Part shown: piece by piece, positions 34,778 through 44,600 of the stretch | Position numbering within the stretch: the stretch's first letter is position 1 | Layout of the letters: each line of letters starts with the position of its first letter | Origin: Trabulsiella odontotermitis | GTDB taxonomy: Bacteria > Pseudomonadota > Gammaproteobacteria > Enterobacterales > Enterobacteriaceae | Assembly (NCBI RefSeq): GCF_030053895.1 | Contig: NZ_CP125781.1 | Span: 1,798,001-1,862,000, forward strand | Reading direction: 5' to 3' | Length of the DNA: 64,000 bases | The notes under the pieces: model-generated | The model's database searches: none | Seen by the model: only the letters and a program-made list of their open reading frames with translations | What the model was told of the DNA's origin: nothing | Made by a program: the position numbers and the translations under genes

Positions 34778-36007
34778 ATGCCCGAATTGCACCTTTCGCT
34801 GACCGCTGCACGACATCTGCACCTCGCCGCTCAGGGGATGCTCAAAAAACCCCGCCGCCGCGCTCAACCTGAGGACGTGCTGAAAACCATTGAACGCATG
34901 TCATTACTGCAAATCGACACTATCAATGTGGTGGCCCGCAGCCCTTATCTGGTGCTGTTCAGCCGCTTAGGTGATTACCCCCAGACCTGGCTTGATGATG
35001 CCCTGCGCCGCGGGGAACTTATGGAGTACTGGGCGCACGAAGCGTGCTTTCTTCCGCGCAGTGATTTCTCGCTGGTGCGCCATCGCATGCTGGCGCTGGA
35101 CAACATGGGCTGGAAATACAACAAAGCGTGGATGGACGCGCATGCCAGCGAAATAGAAGCGTTGATTGCCCACATTGCCGATAACGGCCCGGTACGCTCG
35201 GCGGATTTTGAACATCCGCGCAAAGGTGAATCCGGCTGGTGGGAATGGAAACCGCATAAGCGCCATCTGGAAGGGCTATTTACCGCCGGAAAGGTAATGG
35301 TCATTGAACGGCGTAATTTTCAGCGCGTTTATGATTTAACGCACCGGGTGATGCCGCACTGGGACGATGAACGGGATCTGCTGGCGAGGCCCGAAGCCGA
35401 AGCGGTTATGCTGGAAAACAGCGCTCGTAGCCTGGGCATTTTTCGCCCGCAGTGGCTTGCGGATTACTACCGTCTGCGCCAGCCGTCGTTACCTGCGCTG
35501 CTGGGGCGCTGGCTGGAAGAGAAACGCATCGTGCCTGTTAACGTCGAAACTCTCGGCGAGATGTGGCTCGACAGCGAGTTGTTGCCGTATCTGGACGCGG
35601 CAGTGGACGGTAAGCTCACCGCAACCCACAGTGCGGTGCTGTCTCCGTTTGACCCGGTCGTCTGGGACAGAAAGCGTGCAGAACAGCTATTTGGTTTTAC
35701 CTATCGGCTGGAGTGTTACACGCCCGCGCCAAAGCGTCAGTATGGCTATTTCGTTCTGCCGTTGCTGCATCAGGGCAAACTGGTAGGGCGCATGGACAGC
35801 AAAATGCACCGCAAAGAGGGCGTTCTGGAAATCTTTGCGTTATATCTGGAAGACGGCGTGCGCGTCAGCGCCTCGCTGGAGAAGGGGTTAACCCAGGCGA
35901 TCAACGACTTTGCGCGCTGGCAAGGGGCAACCCGCGTCCGACTGGGGCATGTACCGTCGTCCCTGTTTGCGACGAAGGTCGAAGGTTGGGAAATTGACGC
36001 CGACTGA
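34778..36007 (+). CDS. ycaQ: Interstrand-crosslink DNA glycosylase YcaQ (AlkX)
   Basis: This 409-residue protein of the HTH_42/AlkZ-like family is made of three tandem winged helices. The catalytic motif reads Q-I-D at residues 45-47 (LLQIDTI), the QxD form typical of the YcaQ/AlkX branch rather than the QxQ of AlkZ. In E. coli it unhooks nitrogen-mustard crosslinks and excises N7-alkylguanines. The gene lies within an envelope-gene cluster, 40 bases after lpxK and 54 before ycaR; no regulatory site for alkylation damage is apparent. Confidence 0.93.
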   Translation: MPELHLSLTAARHLHLAAQGMLKKPRRRAQPEDVLKTIERMSLLQIDTINVVARSPYLVLFSRLGDYPQTWLDDALRRGELMEYWAHEACFLPRSDFSLVRHRMLALDNMGWKYNKAWMDAHASEIEALIAHIADNGPVRSADFEHPRKGESGWWEWKPHKRHLEGLFTAGKVMVIERRNFQRVYDLTHRVMPHWDDERDLLARPEAEAVMLENSARSLGIFRPQWLADYYRLRQPSLPALLGRWLEEKRIVPVNVETLGEMWLDSELLPYLDAAVDGKLTATHSAVLSPFDPVVWDRKRAEQLFGFTYRLECYTPAPKRQYGYFVLPLLHQGKLVGRMDSKMHRKEGVLEIFALYLEDGVRVSASLEKGLTQAINDFARWQGATRVRLGHVPSSLFATKVEGWEIDAD

Positions 36008-36061
36008 TGCGTCGGTGTGGTATGCTGGCGGGATGATTTAGCCGGCCCATCTGGAGGAAGT

Positions 36062-36244
36062 ATGGATCACCGTTTACTCGAAATTATCGCCTGTCCGGTT
36101 TGTACCGGAAAGCTCTATTACAGCCAGGACAAACAGGAACTGATTTGTAAAATCGACAATCTGGCGTTCCCGCTGCGCGAAGGTATTCCGGTATTACTGG
36201 AAAATGAAGCGCGTACCTTACCTGCGGAAGAGAGCCACCCATGA
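36062..36244 (+). CDS. ycaR: Trm112-like small protein YcaR
   Basis: The start at MDHRLLEIIACPVC gives 60 residues, preceded by GGAGG; a 15-codon extension has no support. The protein is a UPF0434/Trm112 family zinc-ribbon-like fold keeping only one CxxC (C11/C14), plus IDNLAFPLREGIPVLL, typical of the family. Its stop overlaps the kdsB start by four bases. Eukaryotic and archaeal Trm112 activates methyltransferases; the bacterial role is not settled. The coupling to kdsB is strongly conserved in enterobacteria. Confidence 0.92.
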   Translation: MDHRLLEIIACPVCTGKLYYSQDKQELICKIDNLAFPLREGIPVLLENEARTLPAEESHP

Positions 36245-36987
36245 GTTTTGTTGTTATTATCCCCGCCCGCTATGCCTCCACACGTTTACCCGGGAAACCG
36301 TTACAGGATATCAACGGTAAGCCGATGATTGTGCATGTGCTGGAACGCGCGCGTGAATCGGGCGCTGAGCGGATTATCGTGGCGACCGATCATGCAGAGG
36401 TTGCCCGCGCCGTCGAAACGGCAGGCGGAGAAGTATGTATGACGCGTGCCGATCATCAGTCCGGCACCGAGCGTCTGGCCGAAGTGGTGGAGAAGTGTGG
36501 TTTCAGCGACGATACCGTAATCGTCAATGTGCAGGGCGATGAGCCAATGATCCCGGCGGTCATCATCCGTCAGGTGGCGGAGAATCTCGCCAGCAGCCAC
36601 GCCGGTATGGCGACCCTGGCGGTGCCGATTCATGACGCGGAAGAAGCGTTCAACCCGAACGCTGTCAAAGTGGTGATGGATGCTAATGGCTATGCGCTCT
36701 ATTTCTCCCGCGCCACTATTCCCTGGGATCGCGACCGTTTTGCAAAAAGCCGTGACGCTATCGGCGACACGCTGTTGCGCCATATCGGCATTTACGGCTA
36801 TCGCGCCGGTTTTATTCGCCGCTATGTCAGCTGGACGCCGAGCCCGCTTGAACAAATAGAGATGCTGGAACAGTTGCGTGTGCTCTGGTATGGCGAAAAA
36901 ATCCATGTTGCTGTGGCGAAACAGGTGCCAGGCACCGGCGTGGATACCCCAGAAGATCTCGAACGCGTACGTGCTGAACTGCGCTAA
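36241..36987 (+). CDS. kdsB: 3-deoxy-manno-octulosonate cytidylyltransferase
   Basis: At 248 residues it matches E. coli KdsB. The nucleotide-binding start VVIIPARYASTRLPGKPL and the VNVQGDEP motif identify the CMP-Kdo synthetase. It activates Kdo for addition to lipid A, so it belongs functionally with msbA-lpxK upstream. Its ATG overlaps the ycaR stop (ATGA). A hairpin without a clear U tract follows. Confidence 0.98.
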   Translation: MSFVVIIPARYASTRLPGKPLQDINGKPMIVHVLERARESGAERIIVATDHAEVARAVETAGGEVCMTRADHQSGTERLAEVVEKCGFSDDTVIVNVQGDEPMIPAVIIRQVAENLASSHAGMATLAVPIHDAEEAFNPNAVKVVMDANGYALYFSRATIPWDRDRFAKSRDAIGDTLLRHIGIYGYRAGFIRRYVSWTPSPLEQIEMLEQLRVLWYGEKIHVAVAKQVPGTGVDTPEDLERVRAELR

Positions 36988-36992
36988 TCTCT

Positions 36993-37017
36993 GTTGCCCC
37001 GAAAGCCGCGGGGCAAC
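36993..37017 (+). terminator. Hairpin after kdsB (possible terminator)
   Basis: GTTGCCCC / GGGGCAAC forms an 8-bp stem three bases into the intergenic gap, but the nearest T run (GTTTTT) is 12 bases further on. It may be a weak terminator or an RNA-stabilising stem. Confidence 0.4.
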
Positions 37018-37131
37018 TGCTACCGCCTCGTTTTTCCTCACTTTTCTGCGTCACTTTTGATCTTACAAGGGTGACATATTCCCTTGCGGCGCTCATTATA
37101 AAAGCAGTAGTCAATGTGAGGGTAATCAGAT

Positions 37132-38025
37132 ATGGAACAACTGCGCGCCGAACTGAGCCATCTGCTGGGCGAAAGACTAAGCCGGGTAGAATGTGTTAGC
37201 GAAAAACCAGATTCGGCACTGTGGTCGCTCTATGATTCTCAGGGAAATCCTTTACCGCTGCTGGCACGAAGTTTCTCCACACCGGGTCTGGCGCGTCAGC
37301 TGGCGTATAAGGTGTCGATGCTGTCGCGTGGCGGCACGGTGCGTATGCCGGTGGTGTATGGTGTGCTGACGCACGAAGAGCACCCTGGTCCCGATGTTCT
37401 GCTGATTGAACGCCTGCGTGGCGTGTCGGTTGAGGCGCCTGCCCGAACTCCGGGACGCTGGGAACAATTGAAAGATCAGATCGTCGAGGCGCTGCTCTCC
37501 TGGCATCGCCATGACAGCGGCGGGCGTGTCGGCCAGGTCGACAGTACCCAGGAAAACATCTGGCCGCACTGGTATCGCCAGCGGGTTGAGGTGTTATGGG
37601 GAACGCTGAACCTGTATCAGAATACCGGTCTCACCATGCAGGATAAGCGCATTTTGTTTCGCACCCGGGAATGTCTGCCTGCGCTGTTCGACGGTTTTAA
37701 CGACAATTGCGTACTGATCCACGGCAATTTTACGTTGCGCAGTATGCTCAAAGATGCCCGCAGCGATCAGCTGCTGGCGATGGTTGACCCGGGGATCATG
37801 CTGTGGGCGCCCCGGGAGTTTGAACTGTTCCGCCTTGCCGATAGCGAGCTGGCGGAAGGATTGCTGTGGCATTACCTCCAGCGCGCGCCAGTTGCCGAAG
37901 CGTTTATCTGGCGACGCTGGCTCTACATGCTGTGGGATGAAGTTTCACTGCTGGTCAACACCGGGCGGTTTAACCGCGCCAGTTTCGACCTGGCCGCAAA
38001 ATCACTCCTCCCCTGGCTCTCCTGA
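37132..38025 (+). CDS. ycbJ: YcbJ, APH/kinase-fold protein with altered catalytic loop
   Basis: This 297-residue protein resembles aminoglycoside phosphotransferase/choline kinase folds. The catalytic loop normally reads HGDxxxxN; here it is H197-G-N199-FTLRSML, so the base Asp is Asn and the later Asn is Ser. The metal-binding Asp seems retained as D219 in MVDPG. The protein may therefore be a pseudokinase or use different chemistry. Its 3' end overlaps the convergent elyC gene by 24 bases. The substrate is unknown. From memory, the E. coli protein has the same HGN, so the change is not local to this strain. Confidence 0.88.
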   Translation: MEQLRAELSHLLGERLSRVECVSEKPDSALWSLYDSQGNPLPLLARSFSTPGLARQLAYKVSMLSRGGTVRMPVVYGVLTHEEHPGPDVLLIERLRGVSVEAPARTPGRWEQLKDQIVEALLSWHRHDSGGRVGQVDSTQENIWPHWYRQRVEVLWGTLNLYQNTGLTMQDKRILFRTRECLPALFDGFNDNCVLIHGNFTLRSMLKDARSDQLLAMVDPGIMLWAPREFELFRLADSELAEGLLWHYLQRAPVAEAFIWRRWLYMLWDEVSLLVNTGRFNRASFDLAAKSLLPWLS

Positions 38026-38781
38026 CACACCTTTCAGCCATTGCCATACACGGCCAAGCGTTTCATAACCCACGCGATCGCTGTGCATCAGCCAGAACGG
38101 CGACGGAATGGCTCGTTCCCATGGGTTCAGCGGTGAGGTAATTGCCAGTTGATTCGCCGGGGCAGGGAGTGGGTTAAGCCCGATGCGCTGGAAGAAGATC
38201 ATTGCTCGCGGCAGATGCGAAGCGGAGGTCACCAGCAGGAAAGGGGCCGTGCCGACCGTCGCCTTAACGGCTGCGGCTTCTTCTTCGGTGTCTTTGGGTT
38301 GATCCAGCACGATCATTTCACTGCGCGGCACCCCGAGGCTTTCGGCGACGCGGGCACCGGCTTCCCCGGTGCTGACCGGGTTGGTTTGCGCGGCGGCACC
38401 GGTGAAAACCAGTTTCGCGCCGGGGTTGGCCTGCCACAAGCGGATGCCTTCCACCAGACGTGGAAGACTGTTGTTGATGAGGTTCGAACCCGGTGCCCAG
38501 TCCGGGTTCCAGGTATAGCCGCCGCCCAACACCACCACGTACTGCACGCGCTCGTTGCCGCGCCAGGTCGGGTATTTATCTTCAATGGGTTTGAGGAGTC
38601 CGTCGGCGACAGGCTGCAGGCTCAGTAACAGCAACGCGAGCCAGCCGACAGCGATGAAACACTTACCGGTTTTCTGAAAACGGCTGAAAACGATCAGCAA
38701 CAGTCCGAAGCCAATGAACATAAGCAGCAGCGGCAGGGGTAACATCATGCCGCCGACGAACTTTTTCAGCGTAAAAAGCAT
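38002..38781 (-). CDS. elyC: Envelope biogenesis factor ElyC (DUF218)
   Basis: At 259 residues this matches E. coli ElyC (YcbC). There are two N-terminal membrane helices (residues about 10-55), then a periplasmic DUF218 domain beginning VQYVVVLGGGYTWN and including the conserved FLLVTSASHLPRAM. In E. coli it is required for peptidoglycan synthesis at low temperature, with effects on undecaprenyl-phosphate carrier metabolism. It converges on ycbJ with overlapping ends and is divergent from cmoM. Confidence 0.95.
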   Translation of the reverse strand: MLFTLKKFVGGMMLPLPLLLMFIGFGLLLIVFSRFQKTGKCFIAVGWLALLLLSLQPVADGLLKPIEDKYPTWRGNERVQYVVVLGGGYTWNPDWAPGSNLINNSLPRLVEGIRLWQANPGAKLVFTGAAAQTNPVSTGEAGARVAESLGVPRSEMIVLDQPKDTEEEAAAVKATVGTAPFLLVTSASHLPRAMIFFQRIGLNPLPAPANQLAITSPLNPWERAIPSPFWLMHSDRVGYETLGRVWQWLKGVSGEPGEE

Positions 38782-38901
38782 GCGGAATGGGTCCTTTTTT
38801 AACCATTTGACAGGTGGAATGCCGTGATATTACACCAGATGGCTCCATTCTCGTCGCGTCTGTGACAAAATACGCCTTTTGCCTGGATCGCGGAGTGAGC
38901 C

Positions 38902-39696
38902 ATGCGGGATCGCAATTTTGATGACATTGCAGAAAAATTCGCGCGCAACATTTACGGAACGACCAAAGGCCAGTTGCGTCAGGCGATCCTGTGGCAGGAT
39001 CTTGACCGCCTTCTGGAATCTTTTGGCTCGAAACCGCTGCGCGTTCTGGATGCCGGTGGCGGAGAGGGCCAGACCGCGATTAAAATGGCGCAGCGTGGGC
39101 ATCACGTCACCTTATGCGATATTTCTGGTGAGATGATTAGCCGGGCGACGCAAGTGGCAACGGAGAAAGGTGTGAGCGGCAACATGCATTTTGAACAATG
39201 CGCCGTTCAGGACATTACGCAGCATTTGGAAAGCCCGGTTGATCTGATATTGTTTCATGCTGTGCTGGAGTGGGTTGCTTCTCCGCAAGAGGTGTTACAG
39301 GCGCTGTGGTCGGTGTTGCGCCCCGGTGGGGCATTGTCGTTAATGTTCTACAATGCTAACGGCCTGTTGATGCATAACATGGTCGCCGGGAATTTTGATT
39401 ACGTACAGGCAGGCATGCCGAAGAAGAAAAAGCGTACACTTTCGCCGGATTACCCGCGCGAACCACAACAGGTTTATGACTGGCTGGAAGAGACAGGCTG
39501 GCAGATTACCGGAAAAACCGGTGTGCGTGTGTTTCATGATTATCTGCGAGAGAAGCATCAGCAGCGTGATTGTTTCGATAGGTTGCTGGAGCTGGAAACG
39601 CGCTATTGCCGCCAGGAGCCTTATATCAGCCTGGGCCGCTATATTCATGTCACCGCGATGAAGCCGCTGGTAGATACAAGGAAAAATGATGAGTGA
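38902..39696 (+). CDS. cmoM: tRNA 5-carboxymethoxyuridine methyltransferase CmoM (SmtA)
   Basis: This 264-residue class I SAM methyltransferase has motif I VLDAGGGEGQ at 48-57. It methylates cmo5U34 to mcmo5U34 in certain tRNAs; it was formerly called SmtA. Compared with E. coli (261) the tail is slightly different. It is the first gene of the cmoM-mukF-mukE-mukB operon, and its stop overlaps the mukF start by eight bases. The start ATG is preceded by GGAGTGAG. Confidence 0.95.
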   Translation: MRDRNFDDIAEKFARNIYGTTKGQLRQAILWQDLDRLLESFGSKPLRVLDAGGGEGQTAIKMAQRGHHVTLCDISGEMISRATQVATEKGVSGNMHFEQCAVQDITQHLESPVDLILFHAVLEWVASPQEVLQALWSVLRPGGALSLMFYNANGLLMHNMVAGNFDYVQAGMPKKKKRTLSPDYPREPQQVYDWLEETGWQITGKTGVRVFHDYLREKHQQRDCFDRLLELETRYCRQEPYISLGRYIHVTAMKPLVDTRKNDE

Positions 39697-41011
39697 ATTT
39701 TCCCAGACAGTCCCCGAACTGGTTGCCTGGGCCAGAAAAAATGATTTCGCCATTTCGCTGCCGGTCGACAGACTCTCGTTTTTGCTGGCCGTCGCCACGC
39801 TAAACGGCGAACGACTGGAAGGGGAGATGACGGAAGGCGAACTGGTCGATGCGTTTCGTCATGTCAGTGATGCGTTTGAGCAAACCAGTGAAACCATCAG
39901 CGTTCGCGCCAACAACGCGATCAACGACATGGTTCGACAACGTCTGCTGAACCGCTTTACCAGTGAGCTGACGGAAGGGAATGCGATTTATCGCCTGACA
40001 CCGCTCGGCATCGGTATTACCGACTACTACATTCGCCAGCGTGAGTTTTCGACGCTGCGTCTGTCGATGCAGCTGTCTATTGTGGCGGGCGAGCTCAAGC
40101 GCGCCGCCGATGCCGCCGACGAAGGCGGTGACGAATTTCACTGGCATCGTAACGTTTATGCGCCGCTGAAATATTCCGTGGCGGAGATTTTCGACAGTAT
40201 CGATCTCACCCAGCGGGTGATGGATGAACAGCAGCAGCAAGTGAAAGATGATATCGCCCAGTTGCTGAACAAAGACTGGCGGGCAGCGATCTCCAGCTGT
40301 GAAGTGTTGCTGTCTGAAACCTCCGGTACGCTGCGCGAACTGCAGGATACGCTGGATGCGGCGGGCGATAAGCTGCAGGCGAATCTGCTGCGCATTCAGG
40401 ATGCCACCCTGGCCCATGACGATCTGCACTTTGTTGATCGGCTGGTGTTTGATCTGCAAAGCAAGCTTGACCGTATCGTCAGTTGGGGCCAGCAGGCGAT
40501 CGACCTGTGGATCGGTTACGACCGCCATGTGCACAAGTTCATCCGTACCGCTATCGACATGGATAAAAACCGCGTGTTTGCCCAGCGTCTGCGCCAGTCG
40601 GTACAAAGCTACTTCGATGCGCCGTGGGCGTTAACCTACGCCAGCGCGGATCGTCTGCTGGATATGCGTGACGAAGAGATGGCGCTGCGCGACGAAGAGG
40701 TGACCGGGGAACTTCCGCCGGATTTAGAGTACGAAGAGTTCAATGAGATCCGCGAACAGCTTGCGGCGATGATCGAGCAACAACTAGTCATCTACAAAGA
40801 TAAGTCGCTACCGCTGGATCTCGGTCTCGTGGTGCGCGAATACCTCGTGCAATATCCGCGTGCGCGTCATTTTGACGTGGCGCGAATTGTCGTTGACCAG
40901 GCCGTGCGCCTGGGTGTTGCACAAGCAGATTTCACCGGACTGCCGCCGAAGTGGCAGCCGATTAATGATTACGGAGCCAAGGTACAGGCGCATGTCATCG
41001 ACAAATATTGA
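39689..41011 (+). CDS. mukF: Chromosome partition protein MukF (kleisin)
   Basis: Using the second ATG (MSEFSQTVPELV) gives 440 residues as in E. coli; the preceding ATG adds one Met. MukF has an N-terminal winged-helix dimerisation domain, a helical middle and a C-terminal winged helix, bridging two MukB heads as the kleisin. It overlaps cmoM by eight bases and mukE by 20 bases, so translation of the operon is tightly coupled. The complex condenses and organises the chromosome. Confidence 0.98.
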   Translation: MSEFSQTVPELVAWARKNDFAISLPVDRLSFLLAVATLNGERLEGEMTEGELVDAFRHVSDAFEQTSETISVRANNAINDMVRQRLLNRFTSELTEGNAIYRLTPLGIGITDYYIRQREFSTLRLSMQLSIVAGELKRAADAADEGGDEFHWHRNVYAPLKYSVAEIFDSIDLTQRVMDEQQQQVKDDIAQLLNKDWRAAISSCEVLLSETSGTLRELQDTLDAAGDKLQANLLRIQDATLAHDDLHFVDRLVFDLQSKLDRIVSWGQQAIDLWIGYDRHVHKFIRTAIDMDKNRVFAQRLRQSVQSYFDAPWALTYASADRLLDMRDEEMALRDEEVTGELPPDLEYEEFNEIREQLAAMIEQQLVIYKDKSLPLDLGLVVREYLVQYPRARHFDVARIVVDQAVRLGVAQADFTGLPPKWQPINDYGAKVQAHVIDKY

Positions 41012-41699
41012 ACAAGTGATGCCAGTTAAACTGGCGCAGGCGCTGGCCAACCCGTTATTTCCTGCCCTCGACAGTGCCCTGCGCGCGGGGCGTCATATTG
41101 GGCTTGATGAGCTGGATAATCACGCCTATCTGATGGACTTTCAGGAATATCTGGAAGAGTTTTATGCCCGCTACAATGTTGAGCTGATCCGCGCGCCGGA
41201 AGGGTTTTTCTACCTGCGTCCGCGCTCAACCACCATCATCCCGCGTTCAGTGCTTTCTGAACTGGACATGATGGTCGGCAAAATTCTCTGCTACCTGTAC
41301 CTCAGCCCGGAACGTCTGGCGAACGAAGGCATTTTCACGCAGCAGGAGCTTTACGACGAACTGCTGACGCTGGCGGATGAACCCAAGCTGCTGAAGCTGG
41401 TTAACAACCGTTCGACAGGCTCCGATCTCGACCGGCAAAAACTGCAGGAAAAAGTGCGCTCGTCGCTGAACCGTCTGCGCCGTCTCGGCATGGTGTGGTT
41501 TATGGGGCATGACAGCAGCAAATTCCGCATTACCGAATCGGTCTTCCGCTTCGGCGCTGACGTTCGCTCAGGTGACGATCCGCGCGAAGCGCAACTGCGC
41601 ATGATCCGCGACGGCGAGGCGATGTCGATTGAAAACCATCTGCAACTCAATGATGAGACGGAAGAAGATAATCAGCCGGATAGCGGGGAGGAAGAGTAA
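40992..41699 (+). CDS. mukE: Chromosome partition protein MukE
   Basis: I start at MSSTNIEQVMPVKL (235 residues), overlapping mukF by 20 bases, with an AAGG ribosome site upstream. An alternative start at MPVKL (41019) lies eight bases after the mukF stop but lacks a good ribosome site. MukE is a KITE-type winged-helix dimer that binds the MukF middle region. The tail is acidic (DETEEDNQPDSGEEE). Its stop shares one base with the mukB start. Confidence 0.97.
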   Translation: MSSTNIEQVMPVKLAQALANPLFPALDSALRAGRHIGLDELDNHAYLMDFQEYLEEFYARYNVELIRAPEGFFYLRPRSTTIIPRSVLSELDMMVGKILCYLYLSPERLANEGIFTQQELYDELLTLADEPKLLKLVNNRSTGSDLDRQKLQEKVRSSLNRLRRLGMVWFMGHDSSKFRITESVFRFGADVRSGDDPREAQLRMIRDGEAMSIENHLQLNDETEEDNQPDSGEEE

Positions 41700-44600
41700 T
41701 GATTGAACGTGGTAAGTTTCGTTCGCTAACGCTGATTAACTGGAACGGCTTTTTTGCCCGCACCTTCGATCTCGATGCGCTGGTCACTACGCTGTCAGGC
41801 GGTAACGGGGCCGGTAAATCCACCACCATGGCGGCGTTTGTCACGGCGTTGATCCCTGACTTAACGCTGTTGCACTTCCGTAACACCACGGAAGCCGGGG
41901 CGACCAGCGGTTCGCGTGATAAAGGCTTGCACGGTAAGCTGAGAGCGGGCGTCTGCTACTCGGTGCTGGATGTCATGAACTCCCGCCATCAGCGTGTGGT
42001 GGTTGGCGTGCGTCTGCAACAGATTGCCGGTCGCGACCGCAAAGTGGATATCAAACCGTTCGCCATTCAGGGGTTGCCGATGTCGGTGCAGCCGACGCAA
42101 CTGCTGACTGAAACGCTTAACGAACGTCAGGCGCGCGTGCTCTCGCTTCAGGAGCTGAAAGACAAGCTCGACGCGATAGAAGGGGTACAGTTCAAGCAGT
42201 TTAACTCCATCACTGACTATCACTCGCTGATGTTTGATCTGGGCATCGTCGCGCGTCGTCTGCGCTCGGCGTCGGATCGTAGTAAATTCTACCGTCTGAT
42301 TGAAGCCTCATTGTACGGCGGTATCTCCAGCGCCATCACCCGTTCACTGCGCGATTACCTGCTGCCGGAAAACAGCGGCGTACGTAAGGCCTTCCAGGAC
42401 ATGGAAGCCGCGCTGCGCGAGAATCGCATGACGCTGGAAGCCATCCGCGTTACCCAGTCTGACCGTGACCTGTTCAAGCACCTCATTTCCGAAGCGACTG
42501 ACTATGTGGCCGCTGACTATATGCGTCACGCCAACGAACGCCGTATCCATCTCGATAAGGCGCTTGAATACCGCCGTGAACTGTTTACCTCCCGCCAGCA
42601 ACTGGCGTCTGAGCAGTATAAACATGTCGACATGGCGCGTGAGTTGCAGGAACACAGCGGCGCAGAAGGCGATCTGGAAGCTGATTACCAGGCCGCCAGC
42701 GATCATCTGAACCTGGTGCAAACCGCGCTGCGTCAGCAGGAAAAAATTGAGCGCTACGAAGCTGACCTCGAAGAGCTGCAAATTCGTCTGGAAGAGCAGA
42801 ACGAAGTGTTGGCCGAAGCGACCGAACAGCAGGAAGACAACGAAGCCCGCGCCGAAGCCGCCGAACTGGAAGTGGATGAGCTGAAAAGCCAGCTTGCCGA
42901 TTACCAGCAGGCGCTGGACGTCCAGCAGACCCGCGCGATTCAGTACACCCAGGCGTTGCAGGCGCTGACCCGCGCCAAAGAGTTGTGCCATCTGCCGGAC
43001 CTGACCCCGGACAGCGCTGACACGTGGCTGGAAACCTTCCAGGCGAAAGAGCAGGAAGCCACAGAAAAACTGCTGTCGCTCGATCAGAAAATGAGCGTGG
43101 CGCAAACCGCGCACAGCCAGTTTGAACAGGCTTACCAGCTGGTGACGGCGATTAACGGCCCGGTTGCCCGTGACGAAGCATGGAATGTGGCCCGTGACTT
43201 GCTACGCGACGGCGTTAACCAGCGCCATCTGGCGGAGCAGGCGAATGCCCTGCGTGGTCGCCTGAACGAGCTGGAGCAGCGTCTGCGCGAGCAGCAGGAC
43301 GCCGAGCGTCTGCTGGCGGAATTCTGCAAGCGCCAGGGCAAACAGTACGATGCGGACGAACTGGAAACGCTGCATCAGGAACTGGAAGAGCGCATTGAAT
43401 CGCTTTCCGAAAGCGTTTCAAACGCCAGTGAAAAACGCATGGAATTGCGTCAGGAGCTGGAACAGCTTCAGGGTCGCGTTCAGGCGCTGATGCAGCGTGC
43501 GCCGGTCTGGCTGCAGGCGCAAAGCAGCCTGGCGCAACTGTGTGAGCAGAGCGGCGAGCAGTTCGAATCCAGCCAGGATGTAACCGAATATCTGCAACAG
43601 TTGCTGGAGCGTGAACGTGAAGCGATTGTTGAACGTGATGAAGTCGGCGCGCGTAAGCGGGCGGTCGATGAAGAGATCGAACGTTTAAGCCAGCCGGGCG
43701 GCTCTGAAGATCAGCGTCTTAACGCGCTGGCCGAACGCTTTGGCGGCGTGCTGCTGTCGGAAATTTACGATGACGTCAGCCTCGACGATGCGCCGTACTT
43801 CTCGGCATTGTATGGCCCGTCGCGTCACGCCATCGTGGTGCCTGATCTGTCGCTGATCGCCGACCAGCTGGAAGGTCTTGAAGACTGCCCGGAAGATCTC
43901 TATCTGATCGAAGGCGACCCGCAGTCCTTTGATGACAGCGTGTTCAGCGTCGATGAACTGGAAAAAGCGGTGGTGGTGAAAATCGCTGATCGCCAGTGGC
44001 GTTATTCCCGCTTCCCGTCGGTGCCGCTGTTTGGCCGCGCCGCCCGCGAGAACCGCATCGAAGCTTTGCATTCCGAGCGTGAAGATCTCTCTGAGCGTTT
44101 CGCGACGCTCTCCTTTGACGTACAGAAAACGCAGCGTCTGCATCAGGCCTTCAGTCGCTTTATCGGCAGCCATCTGGCGGTGGCGTTTGACGACGATCCG
44201 GAAGCGGAAATTCGTAAGCTGAACAACCGTCGTGGTGAGCTGGAACGCGCACTCAGCACGCATGAAAGCGATAATCAGCAGAGCCGGGCACAATTCGAAC
44301 AGGCGAAAGAGGGCGTGAGCCAACTGAACCGCCTGTTGCCGCGCCTGAACCTGCTGGCGGATGAAACGCTGGCTGACCGTGTCGGCGAGATTCAGGAGCG
44401 TCTGGATGAAGCGCAGGATGCCGTACGTTTTATTCAGCAGTTCGGTAATCAACTGGCAAAACTGGAGCCAATCGCGTCGGTGTTGCAGAGCGACCCGGAA
44501 CAGTTTGAACAGCTGCGCGAAGATTATGCCAACTCGCAGCAGGTGCAGCGCGAAGCGCGTCAGCAGGCGTTCGCACTGACCGAAGTGGTGCAGCGTCGCG

